Source: Cunninghamia lanceolata (taxonomy: Eukaryota > Streptophyta > Pinopsida > Cupressales > Cupressaceae). Taken from it: DNA of 64,000 nucleotides. Numbering within the stretch: position 1 is the first letter of the stretch; each line of letters begins with the position of its first letter. The DNA is taken from NCBI GenBank assembly GCA_027924645.1, contig BSBN01000254.1:17492501-17556500 (forward strand), written 5' to 3'. The notes beneath the pieces are model-generated. The model searched no databases, was not told the DNA's origin, and worked only from the letters and a program-made list of their open reading frames with translations. The position numbers and the translations under genes are program-made. Shown piece after piece: positions 10,999 through 25,287 of this stretch.

Positions 10999-13900
10999 TA
11001 TCGTGGTTAGCTTCAAGTTGTTTATGCTCTATTGTGTTCTAAGGACTTGACTCCTTCCTAACAAAATACTACTAACTCTAAATTCAAAAAATACCAAGGA
11101 CAAAAAAAAGTTGATCTAACAGATGCAGAAATGTAGATTCCTAAAATTTTACTCAAGAAAATGCTCAATAATGTTATAGAGGATAGATGATCTAGAGCTA
11201 GTTTTTTGAAATCATCAAGTTTAGAAAAGATCACCAATTTCAATTCTGGTGAAGAGAGAAAGTACATTATCAAAGAAGGTACATTACGCAAGGTAACATG
11301 TAAAAATAACTGATCACACATACCTTAAGTCCTTCATTACATCTTGCATTCATTTCTGAGTACTTGCTTTTCCTCCAGCAATTATATCCTTATCATCTGC
11401 ACAAAACTAACTAGACAATCTCATGTTAACATGACTCAAAAATCAATACACAGACAGTTAAGATCACAAAGTTAATTATAAAAGAACACCCTATATCCGG
11501 GGAACCTGAGTACTAGGGGCATCCTTCACTGTCTAGACTACCTACATACCATGTATCCATGGGATCAAGGTCCCCTTCCAATGCAACTAACACTGGGGTA
11601 TGTGAATATTTAGTTTTATCTTGCACTATGTTTGATGCAACTGTGAGCAGATATCCAGCCCTTTCTAGGGTTATTCCCTACCCCAGATAGTCCTTCATTG
11701 GCTGCCACCCACTCTGGTGAAACAAGGACAAAAATTAATCCACTACCACAAACATCTAAAGGGGTGTTTATCAGTTAGTCCAAGTGTGGAGGAATCCCCA
11801 TCAAGTGTCTGCTCATGAAATCTAGTTTACTTCCTCGAGCCAAAATTAGGTAATTTCGTGACTAAGTCCATTCCTGATTCCCTAGTGCTTTCTAATCACC
11901 AAGATACATGAAGGTGAGGTGAGAGCATATGGTAGATAGGGTTTTTGGATCAGACTAGTTGTCCTATCTAACATTTTACAAGTCATCTACGATTTAGACT
12001 CATGTTGTCAATAAGCCTCATTTTCTTTTGATAGTTTGAAAGGTTTCCTAAATGATCATTTTAGCTTCAATACTTAAAAATTCACATGGTAATCATCATA
12101 CAACTATTTCAATAGACTTGTTCATTAGTTAATCTTTTTAATGAGATATCCGATGAGATTTTCCCTTCCTATTGATTTAGCTTCAACATGTCCCTTATTA
12201 CTTCCCAACGATTTAGAGGGATGGTGTCCAGACATCGTTATTGCAACTATGTTAAGCATGAGGTACGCGGTTCAACATGACAGCATTACCCATAAACATG
12301 ACATAGAGTTACCGTAAAAATTGAACACTGTAACTTGTTTAAGTTTAGACATTTGTTTATAAAGTTTACCTATCTAGTTGTAAGGAAAACTTGCATGATA
12401 ACTAATAAACAAATTGATAGAGGAAAGATACTTCACTAAATCATAATGCAGATAAAAGATGCTTGATCATTATGCATGTACATAATGAATAGAACTAGAA
12501 AATAAACTTAATCAATTTCGTAAAGCATACGACTAGAAAGATACTTACATCAATTCATAAACTAGAAAACATATTCTATCAATAATGTAAAATTTAGTCT
12601 AGGTCAAAATAAAGAATCCTTTATAAGTAGTTCAACATTTTACATTTACTAAATCGATATATAATATTTCTATAAGTCCATTTTATTTTATCACAATTCC
12701 ATAAGAAAAGTTACTTATAATCATCGCATGTATCATAAGGACTATACCTTCTCATGACCTTTCAAGTTAGCATACCAACAAAAAACATCCATTCTTACTA
12801 TATATAAGGAAGAGTAGAATTCTTAACCTAACAAAGTTTGAATCAAGGAAAGAACTAGACATACTTGATTCATCCTTTTTCAACCAATAGGACAATAGAA
12901 AGTTCACATATGCAATCCCAAAATTTGTACCCAGTCATTCTTGAACCAATAATAACCCTTTTTGATCATTTAGAAATTCACATAATCTAAGATAAGATAT
13001 GATAGTCAGTTGACCGTATACTTGATTCAAGAACTTATGATAAGATTCATAATATAAAAGATATACATATCCATCCCTCATACCCAATATGTTTGAAAAT
13101 GCATAAATACATCATATCAATTGAGATACAATTTATTTATCCCCACCAAGGTTTGAGTGTAAGTTCCATTACTAAAACAACCATCCCATATAAAAAAGCC
13201 ATAATTCCTAATCTTAATCATAGATGTCTTCAATAAGACAAACCAATTATAATATTAAGGAAGATCAAGAAGCTTAGGTAGAAGTACTAATAGTAACATA
13301 ATAATTCACCACCATCATCAAGGTAACTTTTCATAGAGAGGACACAAACCCTTCTCAATTATGTAAAACTTTCACCATCTAAATTCATATTCATCTATCA
13401 TACTTTCTATATATATATGACTAATCTTTATAGATTCATCTTATATAGTTATCTCTCAAATTTCTTTGTATACAAGCTACCCCTTTATCTCTTTATCTAT
13501 ATTTTAATCCTCTATTGTTGTTTTTTATAATTACTCTTAAATATATTTTTTATTTTTATATATATCATGCATATTCTTACTCTTTTGCAAATAATTTTAC
13601 TCATACTTTGTGACCCAATATTTTACCTTATTCCTCTTATTTACCATATCATTAATTCTTTTATTTCCTTATGTACTATTTATCATGTTATCACTTGCAC
13701 TCTTTCATATTGTTCATACTATGTGAATTTTCCTTTTAACATTTTATACCATTGTTTCATCTCATCTTATATATATGATATTTTATATACTAACTTTACT
13801 TTGTTTTCTTTCATACTCATACTTAACTTTTTAATATCCCATCTTACATACTATTAATAATTCCACTCTTCCAATGTATAATGTTAATGTTTAATAAATT

Positions 13901-14877
13901 CAATCTTTCTTGTAAGGGAGGCATTTAAATAACAACCATCCATTCTTCCCATTATCTTTGTTTATTATATTCTCTACACATCTCTCATTTATATTGTCCT
14001 ACTTGTTACAGATATTCTTCCAAACTTAGTCTCTACCTTCCATTTAATTAACATATATGTCATCATACTTAATGATATCATTTTATACTTAAAGCATTCT
14101 TTTCTCACATCCCTTTCGTTACCTCTATATACCTATTTTCCCTATTGTACCTATTATCACTTTCTACATGCTATTAATATATTTTTTGAAATTTTCATTT
14201 CAATCTTAATTCATTAATAAGGTATTAATAACCCCTTAATATTCATAATGCTCATACTAATGTATTGACAACTAAAGGTACATCTGAGAATAAAAACTTA
14301 GTCTTGACAAGATCTATATGAAAGGTATAAATGTTTATTAATTACTAGTATCAAAACATGAAAAGTAGAATAATCCTATTCTCCACAAGGATGCCTCATT
14401 GACCTGCTTCTAGTCAAATATTGTTCTTACGATCATGGTATAATTCTAGAGGTAAGGCTTAAACAACATGATCTTTGTGTAGTAGACAAATCACATCCAT
14501 AAACAAAGGAGATCTATGCCAAGTTGGAGAAATGGGCTGGAAGATGAAGGTCGTAGGGTATTTTCCAAATCCAAGATATTTACTTACTGCAGTGGAAAAA
14601 TAGGAAAAAGAATTATTTATCCATCACCATGGGACAACTATTAGAGTTGTTAAGAACCTTCAAGTATGTGCTAATTGTTAGGCTACAACAAAGTTTATCT
14701 CCAAGATTGTCACAAGAGAAATTGTTGTGAGATGTGAACCACTTCCATTGTTTTAAATAGGGACAATATTCTTGTGGAGATTATTTGTGATGCTAACTGA
14801 CACAATCTAAAAAATAGGCTTGCACTATAATAATGTGCAAAATGTCAGATTTCTATTAATAATGAAGGGACATCCCT

Positions 14878-15855
14878 GAAAGCATAATGAAAGGGGAATT
14901 TTTGTTAGATGTTGTAATTGCAAGTGCCCTAGTAGACATGTATGCAAAATGTGGAAGCATAGACAAAGCACATGAATTGTTTCACAAAATGCCTAAAAGA
15001 AATATAGTCTCATGGAATGCCATGATTCCAGGGTATGTTTGAAATGGGTTTGTTTAAAATTACTAAGAAACTTTTAAGCAAATGCAACTGGTGGGTAAAA
15101 AGACCAACTTCTCAACCTTTTCCAGCATCCATAGTTCCTACACATAAATTGAAGCTTTGGAACATGGTATGGACATCCATAGAGAATAATTGGAAGTGGA
15201 TTTTTGTCAAATGGTATAGTTTAAAATGCTCTGGTAGACACATTAGTAAAACATAGAAACATAAACAAGGAAAAATAGCTTCCAATCAACTGAAATTGGA
15301 TAAGTATATATAGAGAAAGAGAGGAAGAGAGAGAAGCATAGACAAGGCATGTCAGCTGTTTGATAGAATGCCTCAAGGAGACGTCATTTTGTGGAATGCA
15401 ATGATTGTAGGATTTCACAAAATGGATTTGTTGAAAAGGCTTTAGAAACTTTCAAGCAAATGCAATTAGCAGGCATAATGCTAGATTCCACAACCTACGG
15501 TAGTGACCTTCCTACTTGTTCCAAAATGGGAGCTTTGACGCAGGATATGGACAATACATCAAGTATAATGGAAAGGAAATCTTTGTTAGATGTTGTAATT
15601 TCAAGTGACCTAGTAGACATGGATGCAAAATGTGGAAGCATAGACAATGCACTCGAACTGTTTGACATAATGCCTCAATGCAAAGATTGAAGGTTATGCA
15701 CAAAATGGATTTGTGAATAAGGCTTTAGAAACTTTCAAAAAAAAATGCAATTAGCTGAAGGCCAAATTCCTCTACCTTTGGCAGCATTCACCCTGTCTGT
15801 GCTAAAATGGGAGCTAAAGCAGGAGACAGACAAAGGATATAGTTGCAAGTACCAC
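14878..15855 (+). pseudogene. PPR pseudogene, copy B (inside 3' LTR)
   Basis: Degenerate PLS-class PPR repeats in several frames: [20 protein letters not shown], then [20 protein letters not shown], then an ETFKQMQL block, then a second MPQGDV.LWNAMI block and an EKALETFKQMQLAGIMLDST block at 15391-15690. Stops and frameshifts interrupt it throughout, and a GA-rich insertion lies at 15310-15335. It is antisense to the retrotransposon that carries it. The same lesions occur in copy C, so it was already broken when the LTR was copied. Confidence 0.85.
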
Positions 15856-15869
15856 TACTAATCACCAAA

Positions 15870-16085
15870 GCCTTCACAAAAACTTATATGCAAATTTTCT
15901 CTTGAATGATTTCAGATTAAAAGACTTACACAGAAATTCTCTCTTGAATGATTTCAATTGGTAAATTAAATTCTTCACAAAAACTTATGCACAAATTTTC
16001 TCTTGAATGATTTCAATTTGTAAATTCTCTCTCAAATGATTTCAATTTGTAAATTAAACTTTCACAAATACTTGTGTACAAATTA
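15870..16085 (+). repeat. Short tandem block with TCTCTTGAATGATTTCA
   Basis: The module CTTCACAAAAACTTA...CAAATTTTCTCTTGAATGATTTCA recurs about four times, with gaps. The sister LTR has the same block at 25225-25875, split by the solo LTR. Confidence 0.7.
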
Positions 16086-17014
16086 TTTGATGAGCCCAAA
16101 ACTTAAATTGAAAAGTAAGAACTCGTGAATTCCTACAAATCATCTTGACAATCAACAAAATTTTCAAAAGAAAGGAACAAAATTGTGGAGATAAGGAGTG
16201 CTCTTACAGATTGTTCCAGCACTCTAGACTAGAGCCAAGTGTGTCTTCCCTTCACATATCAATAGATATTTATAAATAAATCAACCCTTATCTAGAATAA
16301 ATAAACACATGGTGGAAAAATCGTGTCTTTGAAAGTCAAGTCTACTCAATTAAATGCCTTTCTCCAATTTTCAATTTCAAATAAATTCATGTAGAAAATT
16401 TTGTTAAATCAATAAATGTTATCCTTGAAAATTGACTTGGAGGATGGGGATGGGAATTGAATCCTCATAAATGTGTTTTCTAGAAGTGTACTCTTCTTGA
16501 TTTTTATTTTTATTTATTTAAAACTTTAAATTGGCATATATAATAATCATTTATTTATTATCATTATTATTACTATTTTTTTTAATGTGACATGATATAT
16601 TTTCAATTTTAATATACAAAAGGTCATTAATAGCTTTTATGTGTGTAGTTGAGTACTAAAATACACACACTAAGACATTATTTTTATCTAAATCAATTTG
16701 ATTAAATAAGAATCAAGCATTAGTGTCAAGTGTGGCCAGTGTTAGAGTGATGAAAACTAAACATATGATGTTGAATACTTTTATGGTAACTAGGGATGTT
16801 AGTAAATTAGTAGAATCAACTATAACAACTTATTTAAACTTTTTGCACAAATATCCATTAGAGTTGGTTTGAATTGAAGATCCCTAAATGAAATTGAATT
16901 CTTGTGTAATGTGAGGAGGGAAAACTCATTTGATTTCAAATGAAATATTATATATATATTTTTTAAACAATAGATTTTACTGAGAGAGAGATAGAGAGCT
17001 ATTAGGTCGTGACA

Positions 17015-17030
17015 TACTTCCCTCCTAAAA
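17015..17030 (-). promoter_or_regulatory. Polypurine tract of the giant-LTR element
   Basis: On the minus strand TTAGGAGGGAAGTA lies directly before the LTR start TGTCACGACC. This fixes the orientation and the 5' edge of the 3' LTR. Confidence 0.8.
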
Positions 17031-18498
17031 CTTTGCATTGTTCCGATGCAGCAAAACATCACTGACTTTAGTTCATGAATTAAGGTGTCATAGATCAAAA
17101 ACTCTATCATGATAATGTGAATACGTATTATCATAACAATGCAAATTTAAGAAATTACTTTAACCTTTCAGACTTGATTGAGTATATCCTTGCAGCTTGT
17201 CCTCTAGTCGGGAATGTTGATTATTCTGGTATACTCGTTCATTCAAATTTTCCTGTGTCTAAGATAAACACTTGCAGAGGTTGTCAGACAAATCATGTTA
17301 TGATGTTAATTAGGTGGTTGTTTATCCATGCTTCTAAGATTGTCATGTGAGTGTGTAACAATTCAACACAAAGTACTTTGATTTATCAATGAAAAGCAAA
17401 TTAAATTAATAAATCATTAAGATTAATCATGTAGTGATCATAAGTTACCAAAGATGCCATTTTAAAATCATTACTTCATCATGTAAGTACCTTCCTCATA
17501 ATTATCTTTAAGAGCCTTTTAAATGCAACAATAGGTGAATAAGTGTCTAAAAATTAAGGAATAAATCTAACTTGTAAGAGTGGACCATCATTAAGCACAT
17601 TATCATCATAATATAACTTCTTCACAATTATCATAGAATGGAGCCACAAATCAAACATGTGTCATTATCATAAACTCCACATGTGAAATAATTAAAGTAA
17701 AACATCCCCATGCTCATGGATTTGTCATGAGAGTGGTATACTCAAAAGCAAATGAAAGTATTCCAAAACAGATTCCAATGTCAAGAGGCTAAATTATTAT
17801 CATATCAAATGCGAGGATCAGAATATTATATTTTCTAATGTCTCTTCAGGAGATTTATTTCCATATAAGAAGGCTCTTACCTTAGTCCATTCACAATAAA
17901 TCTAAGTACACTTGCTCCTCACTTTAGTTTTTGACTATTTTCCTTCATAGAGAATAAAATATTCATAGATATAATTGATCTTATCCAATGTTAACATATC
18001 CAAAAGGTCATTAAATAAATTTTCTTCCTTTACTAATTATTCCATCTTTAGGGACATATCATAATTTATACTGAGTTATCTTTCTAAATCCACCTTAAGT
18101 TAGTTTCTCTCCTGCATAAGAGGGTCACATTTATTTTTTCCTTTTTCTTCGACCATACTTGATCATAATAGAAATCGTACCGAACTCAAAGTCCAATTGT
18201 CTGATCTTATTGTTCATATCCTTAATTTTCTCTCATTTTAAAACCTCCTTTGATGCTATTACAATGCCATGACTTTGATCATTCATGCTTGCAATTCACT
18301 TTAAAATTCCATCATCAAAGATAATAAAACCTATGAATCAACTTTCTAAGTTTGGTAAAAAACTAGGTTCATAGATTCTCCCTTGGTAATCCATCATTAT
18401 CAACAGTATACCATGCATATTTTTAATCTGTCAAAGATAATTCAAGAGCTGCACCCACTTGATTACACCATGGATCATTCTTTTGTTTTCCTAAGGTT

Positions 18499-18640
18499 GG
18501 TTTAAAGTGTGTCTTCTTTTACTTAATGCATCAGCCACTCTATTATGCTCGCCCTTGATAGATTCAATCTCAAAATCATACTCACTTAGACATTCTAGCC
18601 ACCTTCTTTGTCTTGCATTAAGATGGGGTTGAGTACATGT
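18499..18640 (-). pseudogene. Ty3-gypsy RNase H remnant
   Basis: On the minus strand the sequence reads QPHLNARQRRWLECLSEYDF, then EI.SIKGEHNRVADALSKR. This is the characteristic end of the gypsy RNase H domain (LNARQ.RWLEFL...I..I.GK.N.VADALSRR). Upstream parts of the domain and the reverse transcriptase are not recognisable. RNase H would remove the RNA strand of the replication hybrid. It places the surrounding element in Ty3-gypsy and confirms minus orientation. Confidence 0.85.
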
Positions 18641-20408
18641 GAGATTTTCATATCTGATTATACAACCTTACTTCTTGTGCATCGACTCCAAATGTTAAGT
18701 ACTGAAACTCATTATCCAAAATTTCTAGTTATGTTAGAAGTTTACTCCAACCTGTGTTAGAATCTAAGAGAAGTGATACACCCCTATACATTAGAAGAAT
18801 TATATTCTCTTAGTCAATCTAAGTACTCAGGAATTTTCAAGTAGCCAATTCGGGCTAAAGTGTCCAAAATGGGACATACTGAGATAAAGCCAACCGGGCT
18901 CTTCTGTCCTTTGGGAAAATTGGTTCATACAGAACTGGGTCTAACAAACCCTATCGCTACCCAATACGAGGTAGATAAAATAGTGGCCAAATGAGCCTAT
19001 ACTAGTCAAATGGATCAAAACTCTATCCAATAGGTAAACACAATAGCCATATGGGCTAACATGGACAAGAATCAATAAATTGCTCTACCAAAGGCTTAGA
19101 CTCATCAGGATCAATCCAGATCTTGAATCACTTATAGGAAATTAAGCAATAGGCCCCATATATTACACTGAGGAATTTTCGTAAGTTCATTTGACAAGAA
19201 TGTTCTGAGGACCTTGTACCCTCCCTCAGGTTTCAGGTAACTAGCTAGATAAAAGCTCTATCATCCTGAGGATTCTTCTGAGTATCAGTGACTTTCACTA
19301 TTCTAATATCATATAAACATTACACTTAAAAAGGAATATGTGCTCAAGCACACATCGACATCAATTTTTCCAAAAGTCAAAAGTTGCCTCTAGTATTCAT
19401 CCCACTTGCATTAACCCCCATCCTCACAACAAAATTCCCTAGGCCACCTACTCCCCCATACAATCTACCAGGGCCCCACTTATATATGGCAGTTTACAAA
19501 AGTCACATTACTCTACACATGCCAGCATTTGTAATAATAAAAATGCCTCAAATCAAGAAGGATTAAGTAAAACAAGTACATAAGTTAAATCCTCAATTAG
19601 AATACATTAAAATAAAACAAGCCATAGAAGAAGTGAAGATCAAAGATAACAACCATTGCAACATCCCATATTTAACCAAGAACAAGTCCTTGAGGCAAAA
19701 GGACTATCTCAAAATTAAAATGACTAATTAGTCCATGAAAGAAAACATTGTTGGCTTAACACTTAAGTAAAACCTTTAACACAAAAATATTTAATCCAAC
19801 TATCTCATAAAATTTGCACATTACAATCACCATGTAGCCTTACAACAAGACCGCCTAAGGGGAGTAGCAGAATTGGGTGGACTTCTATCACTAAAATAGA
19901 TAAATTGTACAGTGGTCTCAACCATGTAGAGAACAATGATAAATCACCATGTCACACTAAGCATTCCACAAACAACCTAGAACAACCTTATCATATTTCT
20001 ATATCAAAAATCCACACAAATAGTCACATGCCCCCACACAACCTAGGGCATGTCATTATGAAAAGATCCATTAAGATATGCCACAAAGGAATTAGCCATA
20101 GAATACATGATATGATCCACTTCCTGAAAAAGAATCCACAAGTCTCACGGTTGTCATTTACCAGACTACTATCATCTCATTACACACATACTGTCACTAG
20201 TATCAATCTATTCATCTCACCCTCTAGGGAGGGTTTATCTACGGCCTTACCCTTTCCTTTGTTTTTCATTTTTTCTCTTCATGTTTATGAATAATTGGAT
20301 TATCGTTAGATCACAAGAGGGCAATATTATTAAAGTCATATTATAACACCTTATATCTTAATTCTATCCATAAGGTTAGCAAACCTCCAGGCCTAGTGTT
20401 TGAGCCTT

Positions 20409-20421
20409 GGCTCTAATACCA
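20409..20421 (-). promoter_or_regulatory. Primer-binding site of the giant-LTR element
   Basis: The minus strand reads TGGTATTAGAGCC, one mismatch from the tRNA-Met site. It is separated by two bases from the LTR end CCTTACA at 20424. Confidence 0.8.
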
Positions 20422-23400
20422 CATGTAAGGACCTGACTCCTTACTAACAAAATACTACTAACTCTGAATTCAAAAAATACCAAGAACAAAAAAAATTTGA
20501 TCTAACAAATGCAGAAATGCAGATTCCTAAAATTTTACTCAAGAAAATGATCAATAATGTTATAGAGGATAGATGATCTAGAGCTAGTTTTCTAAAATCA
20601 TCAAGTTCAAAAAAGATCACCAATTTCAATTCTGGTGAAGAGACAAAGTACATTATGAGAGAAGGTACATTACGCAATGTAACATGTAAAAATAACTGAT
20701 CACACATACCTTAAGTCCTTCATTACATCCTACATTTATTTTTGACAACTTATTTTTACTCTAGCAATTGTATCCTTATCATCTGTACAAAACTAACTAG
20801 ATAATCTCATGTTAACACAACTCAGAAATCACTACACAGATAGTTAAGATCACAAAGTTAATTATAAAAGAACACCCTATATCTAGGGGACCTAAGTACT
20901 GGGGGCATCCTTCACCTTCCAGACTGCCTACATACCCTGTATCCATGGCATCAAGGCCCCCTTCAGATGCGACTAACACTGGGGTATGTGAATATGTAAT
21001 TCTGCCTTGCATTATGTTTGATGCAGCTGTGAGTAGGCATTCAGCTCTTTCTAGGGTTATTCCCTACCCCAAACAGTTCTTTATCAGCTGCCACCCATTC
21101 AGGTGAAACAGGGATAGAAATTAATCCACTATCACAAACACCTAAAGGGGTGTTTGTCAATTAGTCCTAGTGTGGAGGAATCTCTATCAAGTGCCTGCTC
21201 ATGAAATCTAGTTTACTTCCTCAAGCCAAAATTAGCTAATTTCATGACTAAGTTTTTTCTCAATTACATAGTGCTTTCTGAACAATCAGATCCGTGAAGG
21301 CGAGGTGAGAGCATATGGCAGATAGGGTTTCTAGATTAGACTAGTTGCCCTATCTAACATTTTATAAGTCATCTCTGATTTAGACTTGTGTTGTCAATAA
21401 GCCCCATTTTCTATTGATAGTTTGAAAGGTTTTCTAAATGAGCATTTTAGCCTCAATACTTAAAAATTCACATGGTAATCATCATACAAGTATTTCAATA
21501 GACTTGTCCATTAGTTAATCTTTTTAATGAGATATCTGAGGAGATTTTCCCTTCCTATAGATTTAGCTTTAACATGTCCCTTATTACTCCCCAATGATTT
21601 AAAGGGACAGTGCCCAGACGTCATTGTTGTAGCTATATTAGGCACGAGGTACATGGTTCAATGCGACGACATTACCCGTAAATGTGACATGGAGTTACCA
21701 TAAAAATTGAACACTGTAACTTGTTTAAGTTTGGACGTTTGTTTATAAAGTTTACCTATCTAGTTGAAAGGAAAACTTTCATGATAACTAATAAATAAAT
21801 TGATAGAGAAAATATATTTCACTGAATCATAATGCAGATAAAAGATGCTTGATCATTATGATTGTACATAATGAATAGAACTAGAAAAGAAAATCAATTT
21901 CATAAAGCATACGACTAGAAGATACTTACATCAATTCTAGTCTAGGTCAAAATAAAGAATCCTTGATAACTAGTTCAACATTCTAAATCTACTAAATCAA
22001 TATATAATATTTCAATAAATCCATTTTATTTTATCGCAATTCCATTTAAGAAAAGTTAGTTAAAATCATTGCATGTATCATATTAAGGACTATACCTTCT
22101 CATGACCTTTCAAGTTAGCATACCAAAAAAACATCCATTCTTACTACATATAAGGAAGAGTAGAATTCCTAACTTAAACAAAGTTTGAATCAAGGAAAGA
22201 ACTAGACATACTTGATTCATCCTTTTTTAACCAATAGGACAATAGATAGTTCACATATACAATCCCAAAATTTGTACCCAATCGTTCTTAAACCAATAAT
22301 AACCCTTTTCAATCATTTGGAAATTCACATAATCTAAGATAAGATATGATAGTGAGTTGACCTTATACTTGATTCAAGCACTTATGATAAGATTCATAAT
22401 AGAAAAGATATACATATCTATCCCTCATACCCAATATGTGTTAAAATTCCTACATACATCATATCAATTGAGATACAATTTCTTTACCCCACCAAGGTTT
22501 GAGTGTGAGATCCATTACTAAAACAACCGTCCCATAAAAAAGCCATAATTCCTAATCTTAATCATAGATGTCTTCAATAAGACAAGCTAATTATAATATT
22601 AAGGTTGATCAAGAAGCTTAGGTAGAAGTCTTAATAGTAACATAATAACTCACCACCATCATCAAGGTAACTTTTCATATAGAGGGAACAACCCCTTCTC
22701 AATCATGTAAAACTTTCACCATCTAAATCCATATCCATCTATCATATTTTCTATATATATATATGACTAATCTTTATGGATTCATCTTATATAATTATCT
22801 CTCAAAATTATTTGTATACAAGCTACCCCTTTATCTCTTTATCTATATTTTAATCCTCTATTGTTGTTTTTTTATTCTTACTCTTAAGTATATATATATA
22901 TAGTATATTATATTTATCATGCATATTCTTACTCTTTTTCAAATCATTTTACTCATACTTTGTTACCCAATATTTTACCTTATTCCTCTTATTTACCATA
23001 TCATTAATTCTTTTATTTCCTTATGTACTATTTATCATGTTATCACTTGCACTCTTTCATATCATTCACACTATGTGAATTTTCCTTTTAACATTTTATA
23101 CCATTGTTTCATCTCATCTTATATATATATGATATTTTATATGCTCACTTTACTCTATTTTCTTTCATACTCGTACTAAACTTTTTTAATATCCCATCTC
23201 ACATACTATTAATAATTCCACTCTTCCAGTACATAATGTTAATGTTTAATAAATTTAGTCTTTCTAGAAAGGGAGGCATTTAAATAACAAACCTCCATTC
23301 TTCCCATTATCTTTGTTTATTATATTCTCTACACATCTCTCATTTATATTGTCCCACTTGTTACAGATATTCTTCCAAACTTAGTCTCTACCTTCCTTTT

Positions 23401-24237
23401 AATTAACATATCTATCATCATCTTTAATGATATCATTTTATACTTAAAGCATTATTTTCTCACATCCCTTTCGTTACCTCTATATACCTATTTTCCCTAT
23501 TGTACCTACTATCACTTTCTACATGCTGTAAATATATTTTTCTAAATTTTCATTGCCATCTTAATTCATTAATAAGGTATTAATAACCCCTTAATAGTCA
23601 TAATGCTCATACTAATGTATTGACAACTAAAGGTACATCTAAGAATAAAATCTTAGTCTTTACAAGATCTATATGGAAGGCATAAATGTAAGGATTATTA
23701 ATTACTAGTATCAAAACATGAAAAGTAGAATAATCCTATGCTCCACAGGGATGCCTCCTTGCCCTACTTCTAGTCAAATATTGTTCTTAAGATCATGGGA
23801 TAATTCTAGAGGTAAAGATTAAACAACATGCTCTTCATGTAGTAGATAGATCACATCCATAAACAAAGGAGATCTATGTGAAGTTGGAGAAATGGGCTTG
23901 GAAGATGAAGGTCTTAGGGTATTTTCCAGATCCAAGATATTTACTTACTACAGTGGAAAAATAGGAAAATGAATTATTTATCTGTCACCATGGGACAACT
24001 ATTAGAGTTGTTAAGAACCTTCAAGTATGTGCTAATTGTCAGGCTACAACAAAGTTTATCTCCAAGATTGTCACAAGAGAAATTGTTGTGAGATGTGAAC
24101 CACTTCCATTGTTTTAAATAGGGACAATATTCTTGTGGAGATTATTTGTGATGCTAACTGACACAATCTGAAAAATAGGATTGCACTAAAATAATGTGCA
24201 AAATGTCATATTTCTAGTAATAATGAAGGAACATCTC

Positions 24238-25215
24238 TGAAAGCATAACGAAAGGGGAATTTCTGTTAGATGTCATAATTGCAAGTGCCCTAGTAGACAT
24301 GCATGCAAAATGTGGAAGCATAGACAAAGCACATGAATTGTTTCATAAAATGCCTAAATGAAACATAGTCTCATGGAACGTCATGATTACAGGGTATGTT
24401 CAAAATGGGTTCATTGAAAATTCCTAAAAAGCTTTTAAGCAAATGCAATTGGTGGGTAAAAAGACTAACTTTTCAACCTTTTCCAGTATCCATACTACCT
24501 ACGCATAAATTGAAGCTTTGGAACATGGTATGGACATCCATAGAGCATAATTGGAAGTAGATTTTTGTCAAATGGTATAGTTGGAAATGCTCTAGTAGAC
24601 ATGTCAGCAAAACATGGAAACATAAATAAGGCACAATAACTTCCAAGCAACTGAAATTGGATAAGTATATACAGCAAAATAGAGCAAGAGAGAGAAGCAT
24701 AGACAAGGCACATCAGCTATTTGATAGAATGCCTCAAGGAGATGTTGTTTTGTGGAATGCAATGATTGCAGGATTTCACAAAATAGATTTGTTGAAAATG
24801 CTTTAGAAACTTTCAAGCAAATGTAATTGGTATTCATAATGCCAGATTCCATGACCTATGGCAGCAACCTCACTACCTGTTCCAAAATGGGAGCTTTGAT
24901 GTAGGATATGGACAATACATCAAGCATAACGGAAGGGAAATATTTGTTAGATATTGTAATTGCAAGTGACTTGGTAGACATGCATGCAAAATATGGAAGC
25001 ATAGACAATGCACTCGAACTATTTGATAGAATGCCTCAATGCAAAGATTGTAGGTTATGCACAAAATGGATTTGTTGAAAAGGATTTAGAAACTTATAAA
25101 AAAAATGCAATTGGTAGAAGTAAGGCCAAATTCCTCAACCTTTGATAGTGTTTACCCTGTCTGTACTAAAATGGGAGCTAAAGCAGGGGACGAACAAAGG
25201 ATATAGTTGCAAGTA
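24238..25215 (+). pseudogene. PPR pseudogene, copy C (inside 5' LTR)
   Basis: Counterpart of copy B at 14878-15855, with the same order of degenerate motifs: [32 protein letters not shown] and DVVLWNAMIAGF. It has the same GA-rich interruption (near 24675-24695) and largely the same stops and frameshifts. Small private differences (for example AAAAGA against AAATGA near 24358) arose after the LTRs separated. Confidence 0.85.
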
Positions 25216-25282
25216 CCACTATTAATCACCAAAGCCTTCAAAAAAACTTATACACAAATTTTCTCTTGAATGATTTCAGATT

Positions 25283-25287
25283 AAAAG
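25283..25287. repeat. Target-site duplication AAAAG, left copy
   Basis: AAAAG is repeated at 25695-25699. The sister LTR has a single AAAAG at 15919-15923 followed directly by ACTTACAC, which is the uninterrupted site. Confidence 0.9.

Larger units (their letters stand above)
11038..17014 (-). repeat. 3' LTR of the giant-LTR gypsy element
   Basis: Aligns along its whole length with 20424-26040 plus 39881-40610. Besides AT-rich sequence it carries a PPR pseudogene on the opposite strand (14878-15855) and a short tandem block (15870-16085). It preserves two empty sites: AAAAG at 15919-15923, where the sister LTR holds a solo LTR, and CTTCC at 16245-16249, where the sister LTR holds the chromovirus. 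Confidence 0.85.
17015..20423 (-). other. Residual interior of the giant-LTR gypsy element
   Basis: 3.4 kb between the LTRs, much shorter than a complete gag-pol. Apart from the RNase H remnant at 18499-18640 I recognise no gag, protease, reverse transcriptase or integrase motif. The open frames present are short. Most of the coding region was lost before or after insertion. Confidence 0.7.

Noticed and set aside
11058..11321. 87-codon frame duplicated at 20444-20707 as a possible conserved small protein
   Set aside because: Both copies lie at the same position near the LTR 3' end; similarity follows from LTR identity, with no evidence of selection.
13567..13857. 96-codon frame with a repeat at 22919-23179
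   Set aside because: Phe/Ile/Leu-rich translation of AT-rich LTR sequence. The duplication is explained by the LTR pair, and the frame is altered in the second copy.
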